DNA from: Myxocyprinus asiaticus
Lineage: Eukaryota; Chordata; Actinopteri; Cypriniformes; Catostomidae
Length of the DNA stretch: 64,000 bases
NCBI RefSeq assembly: GCF_019703515.2
Contig: NC_059362.1
Span: 22,814,826-22,878,825 of the forward strand
Direction of reading: 5' to 3'
Shown: positions 10,288 to 21,891 of the stretch, piece by piece
Layout: the number at the start of each line of letters is the position of its first letter
Numbering within the stretch: position 1 is the first letter of the stretch
Program-made: the position numbers and the translations under genes
Notes under the pieces: generated by a model
Seen by the model: only the letters and a program-made list of their open reading frames with translations
Told to the model about the DNA's origin: nothing
Databases searched by the model: none

Positions 10288-12194
10288 CTAGAGAGCAGCT
10301 TCCATGGCTGTGAGCACAGGCAGCGACAGGGGAACAGCCTCCGTGGCTGTGAAGACTGACATGGACTGGGGAACAGCCTCCATGGCTGTGAGCACAGGCA
10401 GTGGCCGGGGAATGACTTCCGTGGTCGTGGGCATTAGCAGGGGCAGGTCAACAGCTTCTGTAGCTGTGAGCACAGGCAGTGACAAGGGAATGACCTCTGT
10501 GGTCATGAGCACAGAAAGTGACAGGGGAACGACCTCCATGGTCAAGGGCACAGGCAGGGAAGAGCAAACGACCTCCATGGCCGTGGGTACTGACAGGGAC
10601 AGGTCAACAGCCTCCATGGTCGTGGGCACTGGTAGTGTCAGGGGAACGGCCTCCATGACCAGGAGTGCTGGCAGTGACTGGGGAATGGCCTCTGTGGCCG
10701 TGAACACTGGCCACGACAGGGCAACAGCCTCCGCAGCTATGAGCACTGGCAGCTGCAACTGGGGAGTGGCCTCTGTGTCCGGGGGTAATGACAGAGGCTG
10801 GGGAACAGCCTCCGTGGCTGTGAGCACAGGTAGTAACAGGTAAACAGCTTCTGTAGCTGTGAGCACTGGCAGTGACATGGGAACAGCCTCCATGGCTGTG
10901 AAAACCGACATGGACTGGGGAACAGCCTCCGTGGCTGTGAGGACAGACAGTGACAGGAGAGAAGCCTCCGTGGCTGTGAGCACTGGCAGTGAGAGGGGAA
11001 CAGCCTCCGTGGCTGTGAAGACCGACATGGACTGGGGAACAGTCTCCGTGGCTGTGAGCACAGGCAGTGGCTGGGGAATGACTTTGTGGTCGTGGGCACT
11101 GGCAGGGGCAGGTCAATAGCTTCCGTGGCTGTGAGCACAGGCGATGACAAGGGAACAGCTTTCTTGGCTGTGAGCACAGGCAGTGACAAGGGAATGACCT
11201 CCATGGTCATGAGCACAGAATGTGACAGGGGAACGACCTCCATGGTTGAGGGCACAGGCAGTGTCTGGGGAATGGCCTCCGTGACCAGGAGCGCTGGCAG
11301 CAACTGGGGAATGGCCTCTGTGGCCGGGAACGCTGGCAGCAGCTGGGGAAAGGCCTTCTTGACCGAGCATGTTGGCACTGGGACTGCCGAGGCTTTCGGC
11401 ACTGACTCTTCAGGAACGGGCTCATTAACCGTGGCAGGCGTGGGCGCTGGCTTGTTGACCGTGGCAAATATAGGCGTATGGCAGCAGCAGGGGAATGGCT
11501 TCTGTGGCTGTGGGCGCTGGCAGCAGCAGGGGATGGCTTCCGTGGCCGTGGGTGCTGGCAGTGGCAGGGAATTGGTTTCCATGGCCATGGGCACTGGCAG
11601 TGGCAGAGGAATGGCCTCAGTGGCCATGGGTGCTGGCAGCGGCAGGGGAACGGCCTCAGTGACCGTGGGTGCTGGCAGCAGCAGGGGAACGGCCTCAGTG
11701 ACTGTGGGCGCTGGCAGAGGCAATGGAACAGTCCTCGTGGCCGTGGATGCTGGCAGCAGCAGGGCAACAGTCTCCATGGCCGTGGAAGCTGGCAGCAGCA
11801 GGGGTACAGCCTCCATGGCTGTGGGTGCTGGCAGCGGCAGGGGAACGGCCTTCATGGCCGTGGATGCTGGCAGCGACTGAGAAGAAGGTGCACTTCTCCT
11901 CCTCCTCCTCGTACAGTTTAGGGGACCGCTGGGGACTTGGCAGTCTAAGGCTGGGACGGTGGGATGGCCAGTGTGGGAGAGTTGCCTGTATTGAGGTGTT
12001 ATCCACTCCTTCCAGTGATGGACATATCCCACGAATTCCCAAAAGGAGAGGGTCCCGAGCCCTTCCATCTCCCATGCACCAAGAGGATCCTTAAGGCATC
12101 CGTTGAGCAGATCCACTCTCCCAATATGCAGGCAGAGATGACGTATCCTCCTTGGAAGATCCGCTGACACACAGCAAAGTGGAACCATCCACAC
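10288..12194 (-). pseudogene. Repeat-rich retroelement-type protein related to the one at 7.2-8.6 kb
   Basis: The longest minus-strand frame (12194-10737, 485 residues) starts with about 110 non-repetitive residues (words GRVDLLNGCLKDPLGAWE and FVGYVHHWKEWITPQYRQL, then an RRRRR run) and continues into 13-residue repeats. A second frame (11061-10288, 257 residues) carries on the same repeat type after a frameshift. A TVNKPAPTP/TVNEPVPEE relic links it to the element at 6890-9062. No LTRs were found around it, and the capsid-like part of the first element is missing. I do not know a biochemical function. The strand is assigned because the repeat reads as the same peptide as in the first element. 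Confidence 0.45.
10290..11880 (-). repeat. 39-bp coding tandem repeat, second and larger array
   Basis: Roughly forty units of 39 bases, with shared words TCCGTGGCTGTGAGCACAGG, CAGTGACAGG and GGAACAGCC. On the minus strand each unit codes 13 residues of the form VLTATEAVPLSLP. The proximal portion (11470-11880) is a variant subtype (GCTGGCAGCAGCAGGGGAA). Because the unit is a multiple of three, several frames stay open over long distances on both strands. Confidence 0.92.
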
Positions 12195-12199
12195 TCACG

Positions 12200-12756
12200 A
12201 CACGCATGCAACCAACAGATACAAGAGACAGTACCAACTAGGCAGAGAGAGTGAGGTTAGTACTCAACACAAAACAGCTATCTATAATGTAAACACATTA
12301 CAAACTGCAACAAACTACATTCAACATTAAACTATCCAGCAAAGGACATTAGCGTTCCCATGGAAACAATCAGGGTTCCCATGGAAATGCAGATTCCGTG
12401 TGCCAGCGATACCTGAAACACGCTTGGAACAAAACAAACAGGGAACGATGATGCCATGGTCCTCATCAGACAAAACCCAACCTGACAAGGTGACAGGCCC
12501 GTGACATCACCGGAGAACGCATGGTGATAACTCACACACAGTGGTCACTAACAACCGGATCCATGCACTCACACAAAGAATGTACGTGGTACAAGGTGAC
12601 AGGACCGTGATAGTTGGTGGATGATGACATGCACTAGATGGACATCTTTGAGCGCTTTGATGCGTTTCCGGCGATGTGCTTCTCAGTGCAGGATGAAACT
12701 GTCTGTGTGTGTGTCTTTTCACCGTGCTTTGGATTATGTATGTTTGGGTTTTTTTC
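12200..12756. other. Non-coding sequence upstream of the repeat gene
   Basis: It contains words that look retroelement-derived (GGTGACAGGCCCGTGACATC at 12489 and a similar GGTGACAGGACCGTGA at 12594, about 105 bases apart), hinting at a short direct duplication. No boundary could be defined. Confidence 0.35.
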
Positions 12757-12807
12757 AGCATATATTAATAATTTTTATAATTTTATTTATATATTACCTT
12801 TTAGCGA

Positions 12808-13843
12808 CTAAGCACAAGGTGCTTCACAAAACACAAAATCAAAAACACACACAGTAAAACCACAACAAAAAACAACAGAAAACAGTTCACAACAAAAAGA
12901 TCTAAGAGGTCTAACTGTTTCATAAGGTCTTAAAAGTTCTGCTAAATATTCATGTGCCAACCCATGTAATGCCTTATATGTAATTAATACAATCTTAAAA
13001 TCAACCCTAAAATGAATTGGCAACCAATGCAAAGAAGCTAAAACTGGAGTAATATGATTAAAAGATGTGTCAGAAGTCTAACTGCAGCATTTTGCATTAA
13101 TTGTAGCCGTGCTAAAGTGCACTGATTTAACACTGATAAAAGATTATAAAAATGTGCTTTAACTGATAAAAACAAGATTGAACTAACTTCCTGACATGGT
13201 ATTCAACATTTACATTTATATCAAAATAAACTCCCAAATTTCTCACCACCTACTGATTATTTGGGACCACCTGATTAAGTTCTGACTCAATCTGACTATT
13301 TTTTAGAATAATGGCCAATAATAACAACCTCTTTTTTTTTTATCAGTATTTAACTGAAGGAAATTACTTGTCATCCAAGTTTTTATATCTACTATACATG
13401 CTTGAAGTTCATCTAAATTAGACAGATCATTGGGATTCAACAATAAATACAATTGCATGTCATCTGCATAGCAATGAAAATTATTGTTTTGTTTTTTAAT
13501 CACAGATCCAAGAGGCATAAAATATAGAGAAAACAATATTGTCCCTAGCAGGGATCCTTGCGGAACACCACAATTCATTTTTGAAGAGGGATCTCATGTC
13601 CAACAGACACTAAGCCACCCCAGATATTCCCACCTATCTCTTTAATATATCAATTCAAACTGAATGATCAGCTGTATCAAATGCTTCAGTTAAATCAAGC
13701 AACAATAAAACGGAGCATTCTCCAGCATCTTCCGCCATCAATAAATCATTGGTTGTCCTAAGAAGGGCAGTTTCTGTACTGTGATTTTCTCTAAAGCCTG
13801 ACTGAAATTTCTCAAAAATATTATTATCCTTCACTACCACCAA
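12808..13843 (-). pseudogene. LINE reverse transcriptase, fragmented
   Basis: Minus-strand pieces in order are 13843-13655 ([16 protein letters not shown], then [17 protein letters not shown], the motif A region with its aspartate), 13578-13303 (GVPQGSLLGTILFSLYFMPL, then HCYADDMQLYL, the YADD catalytic motif) and 13032-12808 (HWLPIHFRVDFKIV, the conserved C-terminal segment). The enzyme would prime reverse transcription at nicked chromosomal DNA. Stops and frameshifts separate the blocks and the endonuclease domain is absent, so it is a dead copy. Confidence 0.85.
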
Positions 13844-13918
13844 CAGTTGTTTATTCTACTGCTTTCTCTATTATTTGTTTAATCTCTATTATTTAGATGA
13901 ATGGTAATTTTGAGATTG

Positions 13919-14243
13919 GTCTGAAAAATATACCATCAAGTTGCCATACAGATGTTGTTCCTTTAAGACTTTTCAAGGAAATTATTGGGACTTTAGGCCC
14001 TTCTTTATAGTAAATAGATAGCTTGTGTCAGGATGTGTCCCAGAGGAGTTAAAGACTGCAATAGTACAACCGCTTCTGAAGAAACCCTCATTAGATCCTT
14101 TGGTTACATAAATCTGTAGACTCTATAGTTATATGTAATAGCGATCTATTTACTATAAAGAAGGGCCTAAAGTCCCAATAACTTCCTTCAAAAGTCTTAA
14201 AGGAGCAACATCTGTATGGCAACTTGATGGTATATTTTTCAGC
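13919..14243. repeat. Inverted repeat of about 97 bp made of LINE sequence
   Basis: The arm 13919-14015 is almost the exact reverse complement of 14148-14243 (CTGAAAAATATACCATCAAG against its complement, and so on). A spacer of about 130 bases codes VPEELKTAIVQPLLKKPSL on the plus strand. I count only a handful of mismatches. Confidence 0.85.
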
Positions 14244-14744
14244 ATGGATTGCTTATGAACCAGTCATTCTAGAATGCAAAGGAACTGTTATTGAAGGATA
14301 GGGCAGTTAAAAACACTTTGACCAGATCGCAAAACTGTAAATAAACAGTTTCATTCATTAATTTTTTAAATGTCATGACTGTTTGATAGTTTATGACACT
14401 GCTGTGCTTAACGGAATACTTTAATATATTTGGATGCAATGTGTTGGATGTGGGTTATGTGTAAACCCTGAAATTTAGTTTTATAATGTTGTGGAGCTTG
14501 TTCATTCTCTTTGAGTTTGAGATTGAGTTTCAAATATGGCTGTATTCGAGGAGTTGCACAATGTTAGCCAATCATAACTGTGGCCGTTTCAGAGGGCCGA
14601 AAACAGGGTGGAAAATTATATTACTAAATTATGACTGTTTTGGTGCAAAGAAACTTTACTAACATTATCAGTGGACCTCAGTTAAGATAATAAAATTAAT
14701 AAAATAAATTAATAAATAAAAAAGTGTATGTCATGACCCCTTTA

Positions 14745-15318
14745 AAAATGTACCTAAAAGTATCAAAAACGTAGTCCATGCGATTCCTGCATCATATTCC
14801 AAGTCCTTTTTCAGTTAAAATCTTTACTTCAGTTGCATGCTCATGAGTGTTATGAGAGAAGCTCGTTCACAGTGGGTCACGTTTTTATGCAAGAACTTGT
14901 TTAGTGCTGAAAATCTAGATGCTCCATGCAAAATTCTGTAGATTGCATGTTCATATTCATTAGTTTTTACTTTTTTTATTTCAACATTATGTTACTCGTG
15001 CATCCTGTATGGGGTGGAGAATTTACACGTCGAACGGACTGGCTAATATATAATTTAAAAACAGAAGTTGCCAGGTGGCTGTGTCCATGCAAAAGCTGTG
15101 GCATTGCCAGAAGTTAATGACAGTAATGCTCTGATATGTTGACTGTACCTATGAATTTTGACAGCTTGGGTTTCTTAAGCTGCTGCTGTCTCATTAGGAT
15201 GATTTTAAAGGACAGCTAGAGTAAATAGTGCTGATACAAAGCCATTGCCTGAGGAAAGGTGGACATCGTGCCTTTGGGTCTAGTACTGTATGGCTGGTGG
15301 ATAGCATACACACTGAGC

Positions 15319-15320
<2 letters not shown>
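14745..15320. other. Non-coding stretch
   Basis: No recognisable elements or exons between the MITE end and the microsatellites. Confidence 0.4.

Positions 15321-15369
<49 letters not shown>
15321..15369. repeat. (TG)n microsatellite
   Basis: An uninterrupted TG dinucleotide run of about 49 bases. Confidence 0.95.
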
Positions 15370-15371
<2 letters not shown>

Positions 15372-15463
15372 ACTTGCTGTGTTTGCTGAGTAATGTGGTG
15401 TGGTCAAGGTGAGCTGTCAACAAGTACTCTCTTTCACCCATTCCCATTACCTCACAGCCCAGT

Positions 15464-15465
<2 letters not shown>

Positions 15466-15544
<79 letters not shown>
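15466..15544. repeat. Compound (TC)n/(GT)n microsatellite
   Basis: A TC run (15466-15498), a short non-repeat spacer, and a GT run (15507-15544). Confidence 0.95.
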
Positions 15545-15545
<1 letters not shown>

Positions 15546-16616
15546 CTTTTGTGTGTAATTATATTCATATTGTCAATAACTTTAAAAACACTTGCATTAT
15601 GATGTCAAACATGGCTTTACGTATATATACTGTAAGTAATATTAGTAGTTTTTGGTATATAGGTGTAGAAGTGTAGTAATGTACCATCACTGCATTATTT
15701 AACTTGATTTTTACATTTTCTGAAGAAAATGGTCCCTGGATATGGCTCAAGTAGAATGATTTGAAGTATTATTCATATCCGAAGCACAAACCGTAAAGGA
15801 CGATTTAAGTGCCCAAGTTAAATACTTTTAGGGGTTGGGGATTGTTCAATGTAAGTATGAGTAATAGTAATACTGGTGCTTGCTAAGGTGCCACTAATAA
15901 TAAATAGAATCAAAGAAGTATAGGCAGCCCTGTCTAGACACACATTTGGATTGTGAAAGTCAAAAACGTCCTGGTTACTTTCGTAACCTCCGTTCCCTGA
16001 TGGAGGGAACGAGACGTTGTGTTGATGTAGTGACACTAGGGGTCACTCTTGGGAGCCCCAATCACCTCTGCTTTTTGAAAAAAGGCCAGTGAGAATTGGC
16101 AAGTAGAATTTTCATGCCACTCCCCCGGATATACGGGTATAAAAGGAGCTGGTATGCAACCACTCATTCAGGTTTTGTGCTGAGGAGCCGAGACAAGGTC
16201 CCGGCCGTTTCAGCGGGTAGTTCAATGTTGTGGCAAGAGGGACACAAATTCTCGTTCCCTCCATCAGGGAATGGAGGTTTTACGAAAGTAACCAGGACGT
16301 TCCCTATCTGTCACTCACTCGACTTTGTGTCGATATAGTGACACTAGGGGTCCCTATACAAAACACCACAACTAGCTGAACTGTGTTACGTGGACTGGCG
16401 GTGCAAGACGGGCAGACCGCTTTGTGCCTCATAGCCGGCGCACCAGACCGTCACGTAACCTCCCTCAATGCTCTTATGAGCGTTGAACGGTCCTTTGGGA
16501 ACAAGTCGACTGCCCAACAATAGGGTCAGGCTAGCCCAGCTGTGGCCTCTTTTCCTCTTTTTTCTCCCCAAAAAGAGTGGAATTTGTTAACCGACTGGGG
16601 GCCATAAATGTCTATG

Positions 16617-17400
16617 TCAGGGGGATGTCACTCCCAAGGGGAAGACACCGCGGAGACCACACCCCGCCCAGAGCCCAGAAAGCACCGATCCGACTGCACA
16701 TCCCTGGGGGTCTTCACGTCGGGAAGAACACCACTTTGTGAACAGACGGCACTTCAAGGCATACAGGCGCCTCGTAGAGGGAGCCCTAGCCTGAGTGATC
16801 ATGTCTACCACCACGGGTGGTAGGCCACTTAGGTCTTCCACGTCCCGTCCAAGGGCCAGACAGAAGGTCCTTCCTCAGGGGAATTCACCGGGGGGGGGAG
16901 GGGGCTGTCGCGAGGAGCGTGAGGTCTGAGAACCACGTCTGGATGGGCCAGTAGGGTGCTACTAGGACAACCTGCTCCTCGTCCTCCCTGACCTTGCACA
17001 GGGTCTGTGCAAGTAGGCTCACTGGAGGAAACGCGTATTTGCGTACTCCCGGGGGCCAGCTGTGTGTCAGCACGTCTATACTGAGGGGTGCCTTGGTCAG
17101 GGCATACAAAAGCGGGCAGTGGGAGGATTCCCAGCAAGCAAACAGGTCTACCTGTGCTCGACCGAATCGACTCCAAATCAGCTGGACCATCTGGGAGTGG
17201 AGTCTCCACTCTCCCCTGAGCATAACCTGTTGTGACAGCACGTCCGCTGCAGTGTTGAGGTCGCCCGGGATGTGAGTGGCTTGTAGCGACTTGAGGCGCT
17301 GCTGATTCCAGAGGAGGAGACGACGGGCGAGTTATGACATGCAACGGGAGCGTCGAGCGCCTGGACGGGTGATGTACGCTACCGTCGCCATGTTGTCCGT
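16617..17400 (-). pseudogene. DIRS RNase H end and recombinase start, fragment (copy A)
   Basis: The minus strand from 17400 reads DNMATVAYITRPG and then SQQVMLRGEWRLHSQMVQLI, the latter part of the RNase H and following region of DIRS polyproteins. The 16841-16617 piece (EDLSGLPPVVVDMITQARAP, then STRRLYALKCRLFTKWCSS) is the recombinase N-terminal DNA-binding region. Nothing of the recombinase catalytic half remains. Frame changes separate the pieces. Confidence 0.75.
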
Positions 17401-17741
17401 CCGGGCAAGCGAGTGTGCTGAGGAATGGGAGGTCCGTGGGGGGTTACCCGGCGGAGTTGCTCCCATTGAAGTCCCCAAATCACCCCCAGTGCTAACCGAC
17501 ACGCCTCATACCCGTAGGTAGAAGGACCGAGGCGGGGAGCCGCTGGGGTGGCTTGCTTTCTTACGAAGGCAAGCCGCGACCACAATATTGCCATGGTCAT
17601 GTTCTCGCAATGAGGACAAGACCCAACCACGAATGAAGTCTCCACGCGGGCAGCGCCCAGACACGTAATACAGCGATCTTGGCCATCAGAAGCAGAGAGA
17701 TAACGACCACAACCAGGAATAACACACAAACGGAAAGGCAT
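17379..17741 (-). pseudogene. DIRS gag N-terminus with Cys-rich motif (copy A)
   Basis: It starts at the ATG at 17741 (MPFRLCVIPGCGRYLSASDG). Cysteines follow a CVIPGC, CITCLG, CPHC pattern shared with copies B and D, and it is likely a zinc-binding fold. It reads about 110 residues to PQHTRLP, where a deletion fuses it to RNase H sequence. The nucleic-acid binding role is inferred from its gag position. Confidence 0.7.
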
Positions 17742-18144
17742 CTTTAAAAAGACGTTCTGTGTGTGCTGCTCTTTTATGAAAATATACTCTTTTAAAATAT
17801 ACTCTTTGTTTTGCTCTGCCGAAGCGCCCAGGGGCATTCTCTGCACTCCACAGGTGCAGAGGGGTAGAAGCCGCTGAAATGTGCTGTAAATCCAGCAGTT
17901 TGAGGTGAATGGAATGGAGAATTGAATTCAGTACACTGAATGCAACCGCTCAGCTCCGAAGAGAAAATCTGAATGAGTGGTTGCATACCAGCTCCTTTTA
18001 TACCCGTATGTCCGGGGAGTGGCATGCAAATTCCACTCGCCAATTTCCATTGGCCTTTTTTCAAAATGCAGAGGTGTTTGGGGCTCCCAAAAGTGACCCC
18101 TAGTGTCACTACATCGACACAACTTCGAGTGACAGATAGGGAAC

Positions 18145-18502
18145 TGTGTTTTTGAAAGTCCATGTCAGTGCAGCAAGACTTGGTTATTAGTTTATTGACT
18201 GGCTCAGATGTTTTAAGATGGTTTATGTTGCCGAGGTCCTTCAAAGGGCAGTGGTATGGGTGGCTGGTTGAAGATGTGATTAATTTTGTGGTAAACGTGT
18301 TCTTAATAATGCAGTAGTGGACCTGTGATCTTTAAACCCCTCCTTCACCCTCCACAGACTATTGTGGATTCGTTCTGACTCTTCTAAAGTGCTTGAGTTC
18401 AATTTGAGGCCTAACTTATCAGAAGTCTGTATAAAGCTCCTGCTCTGATCTATTCAAGCTCTTTTTGTCTTTCTTTTACTGGAGTTTGATCCTATTGTCC
18501 TC
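18145..18502. other. Non-coding spacer between DIRS copy A and a hAT element
   Basis: No feature recognised. Confidence 0.4.
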
Positions 18503-19842
18503 TAGGGCTGCACGATTATGACAAAATAATTATAATTGTTGATGACCAGCTGCCGATATTTAACGGCCAATTATTGACCAAATTAAAAACCATTGGCATA
18601 TAGGTAATAAGCATGAAAACACTTATAAAAAAAAAATAAAAAAAAATGGTTTATTTATAATTGATTGGTAACTCACTTTTTAAATGCCCAATCAAAAAAT
18701 AATAATAGCCACACTATGTAGAAGGTTTGGCACTTCTAATAACATTTAATTGTTATTCTGTTGTTCTCACGTTATTGCGTAAAAAACGCAATGAATGGAC
18801 GTGACAGTTGCGAAATCAGCTACAGGCTACATGATAAGGGAAATCATCGAAAATGCTTTGAAACCAGCAGACTGTCACTTCTGAGATATTGGTATCCATT
18901 AATGCTGCATGATTGATTGAATTAAGATTGAAATTGAAATTGCTTTGTGTGGGATTACTAAACCTTAAAAGGCTGCATTTTAAACTGCAAAAACTTGTAG
19001 AAGTACAAAATAAAATTTTTTCATATCAATCATCATGTTATCATATTTAGTCTTTTTTTGTATCTTTTTATGTGGCTCTCTTTCAAATTTTGGCCTGTCA
19101 TGTGTTCATCAGATCCATTGTTCAATGGAAATTGTTTATTGTTAAAACAATAAGGTAAGCTGCTAAATATCCGTATCGGTATTGTTATCGGCCTATAGTT
19201 ATTTGTTAATATCGGTATCGGCCAAAAAATTTCATATTGGTGCATGCACACTTCCAAAACCTGAATTACTTTATTGCTATTTTACATCTGTATATCAAAA
19301 GTTAACTTCATATTGGCAACATGACGATCCCAATCCCATTATAATCACCAAAGCTGTGTACATGGCAAGTTTCATGCGACTGTTTAAACCCACAATTCAG
19401 CATTTGTCATGCTGCTCGCTTGCAGTATTTATTAGATGTTACATATTATATTGCAAGTGAGTGGTGCAACATCTAGAAAATCCAAAATAATACCAAATTA
19501 CTGACTATGCTTTCCGCTTTGGTACTAAAGCTTTTATAAAGCTTTTATCTAAATAATTTCTTCAGCACTGATTTTCATATGATCGCTCATTGGGACCGGT
19601 TGTCATTTTTCAGCCTCTAGACTAATTTAAACACCTCTGATTTGTAATTGCATTCATCTGCACAACAAACATGTCTGGGTACTATGCTCAACCACTGTGA
19701 AAAAACATGTAAATAGAAGAGTGCAATGCAACATAAGTATACTTAGATGGAATGCTGTAACCGACTCTTTTCACAATTAGGTAATTGCGGCAACCTTAAT
19801 TGTAATCATGATTATTTATTATAATAATTGTGCAGCCCTTTA
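18503..19842. mobile_element. hAT-type non-autonomous element
   Basis: The left end TAGGGCTGCACGATTAT and the right end ATAATTGTGCAGCCCTTTA are inverted versions of each other. The flanks share GTCCTC/GTCCTT, a plausible worn part of an 8-bp duplication. The interior is AT-rich and contains a tract of CGGTATCGG-type words (about 19165-19230) that resembles yet another hAT MITE. No transposase is recognised. Confidence 0.65.
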
Positions 19843-20738
19843 GTCCTTGATGTGCAATTTTGACTAGTATTCAATTGGCTCACTCCTGAATAATAAAGAA
19901 AATAAATGTGTCAATCTTATGTAGATAGACGTATTTCTTTGTACTGAGAGGTCAGGAGATGAAGACATCTTTTTGTTTTCAGAGAAAGATGGTTAACACA
20001 CATTTACCCTCACATTTATACTGCATCAGTGGCTCCAGGCCATCATTAACACGCACACAGACAAAGTTATGACCCTCATCTTTGACCTCTGAACCCTTAA
20101 CCCACCCTCAGGTCAACCTGCTCCCTTCTGAGTAGAGCCTACTGCCTCATCCTGGACAATATCTGACTTTATCCACACACATACACAGAGTTTTGGACAG
20201 TTCCTGAGCTTTGTGACCTCTCTAACACAATAAGCTCATTTTGCCTCCCCCATACGCTTGCATCGATTGCTGTGGGAGTAAACCGTGTGCCGTTATTCTG
20301 GGATAAATGTCTGGCTCTGTTGTGTGTATGGGTGCAAGGTATATTCATTTTTGACCCGGTGTCCAAACACAATTGTTTTTTCTTACTGCCCGGTCTGACA
20401 GTCCTTACAGAAACCTAAAAACATTACTTTTGACCCCCTCACCCTCTCTACAAGCATGCACCCCACATGTGCCCTGGAGCCGATCCCAGCCTGGTAGGGG
20501 TTAGGCCAGAAATGTTATGCAACTATGCGAATACTTGGCCAACAGTTCCGCTGAAACATATTTAGTGTACACTTTTAACAATCCTCAGTTCTCAAGTGGC
20601 CGATAGAGTTACTTTCAAATGTCTGTGCCATTAAAACAGATGTGTTATTATTCAGGTAGCAAGCTATAAACATACTTCTATCAGGAAGACTCGCAGACTT
20701 GAGTGAAATTTAAGATGACATTTATTTGATGAATGTAA
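19843..20738. other. Non-coding sequence
   Basis: No supported gene. A short CAG-preceded open segment near 20029-20090 was considered and rejected. Confidence 0.4.
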
Positions 20739-21891
20739 AATGTCCTGGTTACTTTCGTAACCTCCGTTCCCTGATGAGGGAACGAGATGTTGTCGATGTA
20801 GTGACACTAGGGGTCACTCTTGGGAGCCCCAAACACCTCTGCTTTTTTTTAAAAAAAGGCCAATGAGAATTGGCGAGTGGAATTTGCATGCCACTCCCCC
20901 AGACATACGGGTATAAAAGGAGCTGGTATGCAACTACTCTTTCAGGTTTTGTGCTGAGGAGCCGAGACCAGGTCCCGGCCATTTCAGCGGGTAGTTCAGC
21001 ATTGTGGCAAGAGGGACACAACGTCTTATTCCCTCCATCAGGGAACGGAGGTTACGAAAGTAACCAGGACGTTCCCTATCTGTCACTCACTCGACGTTGT
21101 CAATGTAGTGACACTAGGGGTCCCTATACAAAACGCCACAACTATCTGAAATGTGTTACGTGAACTGGCAGTGTGTGATGGGCAGACCGCTGTGTGCCTC
21201 ATAGCCAGCACACCAGGCCATCATGTAACTTCCCCCAATGCTCTTATGAACATCGAACGGTCCATCAGGAACAAGTCAACTGCCCAACTATAGGGACAGG
21301 CTAGCCCAGCTGAGGCCTCTTTGTTCTCTCTTTTCTCCCCAAAAAGAGTGGAATTTGTTAACTGACTGGGAGCCATAAGTGTCTGTGTCGGGGGGTGTCC
21401 CTCCCAAGGGAAGACACAGTGGAGACCACACCCCAGCCAAAAAGTGTGTGTGTGTGTGGGGGGGGGGGTGTATTTTGAGTGGAATATGTCACATGGTCTT
21501 ACTGAGTCTTGTCGGAAGTATGTCATGTGGAGAGGTCCCATGGTAGGTCCTACCCGAAGGGGGAGGAGTTTCTACAGAGCATGGCGACCAGGGCAGAGGG
21601 GCCTCTGCCCAAGGAAGAAGCAGTTTGCTGACAGGGAAACGATTATCACATGGGGCCTTCGGGGAACCAGCACATGTGGAGCACCTTCCTCAGTACAGGG
21701 GCTCATTAATGCACGTACTGGGCCGGTCAGTGAGTTTATCCGCAAACTCAACTGCCAGAGGGCTAAGGAGGAAAGTCATCCAGGGATCACAGTCTGTGAA
21801 CATGACTGGGAGTCAAGAATGCACGTCTTCACCTCAAGGGAGGGGAAAGGTGCTATGCGCAAGCGGTACACCCGGCTAGCTGTCCCGGAAC

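Larger units (their letters stand above)
12757..14245 (-). mobile_element. L2-like LINE fragment with rearranged 5' portion
   Basis: In minus orientation the 3' end carries the tail typical of fish L2 elements (AAGCACCTTGTGCTTA, then TATATAAATAAAAT). Upstream are C-terminal residues (HWLPIHFRVDFKIVLITYKA), the reverse transcriptase core, and finally pieces in mixed orientation: 13880-14130 reads on the plus strand and 14148-14245 again on the minus strand. It is 5' truncated and inactive. Confidence 0.75.
10065..14744. mobile_element. Palindrome-ended MITE with TTAA borders, interrupted by later insertions
   Basis: The left end reads TTAAAGGGGTCATGTCAT (10065) and the right end reads ATGTCATGACCCCTTTAA (to 14744). 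They are inverted, and both borders are TTAA. The left arm (about 10065-10260) and right arm (about 14480-14744) are AT-rich and match a repeat I know from zebrafish-type genomes. About 4 kb of unrelated material lies between: the 39-bp repeat gene and the L2-like fragment. The pairing of the two ends is an inference. Confidence 0.55.
15965..18144 (-). mobile_element. DIRS-type retrotransposon, copy A, internally deleted
   Basis: It is a member of the same family as the elements at 20739, 46585 and 60137. In minus orientation the right terminal repeat lies at the left (15965-16190), followed by the internal complementary region (about 16295-16350), a non-coding tail, fragments of recombinase, RNase H and gag, and the left terminal repeat (about 17965-18144). 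Both borders show AAC (GTT in element orientation). It is 2.18 kb against about 5.9 kb for the fullest copy. Two big deletions join gag to mid-RNase H (near 17400) and the recombinase N-terminus to the 3' tail (near 16680). Confidence 0.88.

Noticed and set aside
10304..11921. Plus-strand long frames through the 39-bp array (MAVSTGSDRGTASVAV-like)
   Set aside because: Shadows of a repeat whose unit is a multiple of three. The minus strand matches the related element and carries the non-repetitive N-terminus.
20029..20090. CAG-preceded open segment reading WLQAIINTHTDKVMTLIFDL
   Set aside because: It stops after about 20 codons, has no clear donor and no match in phase with the other candidate exons.
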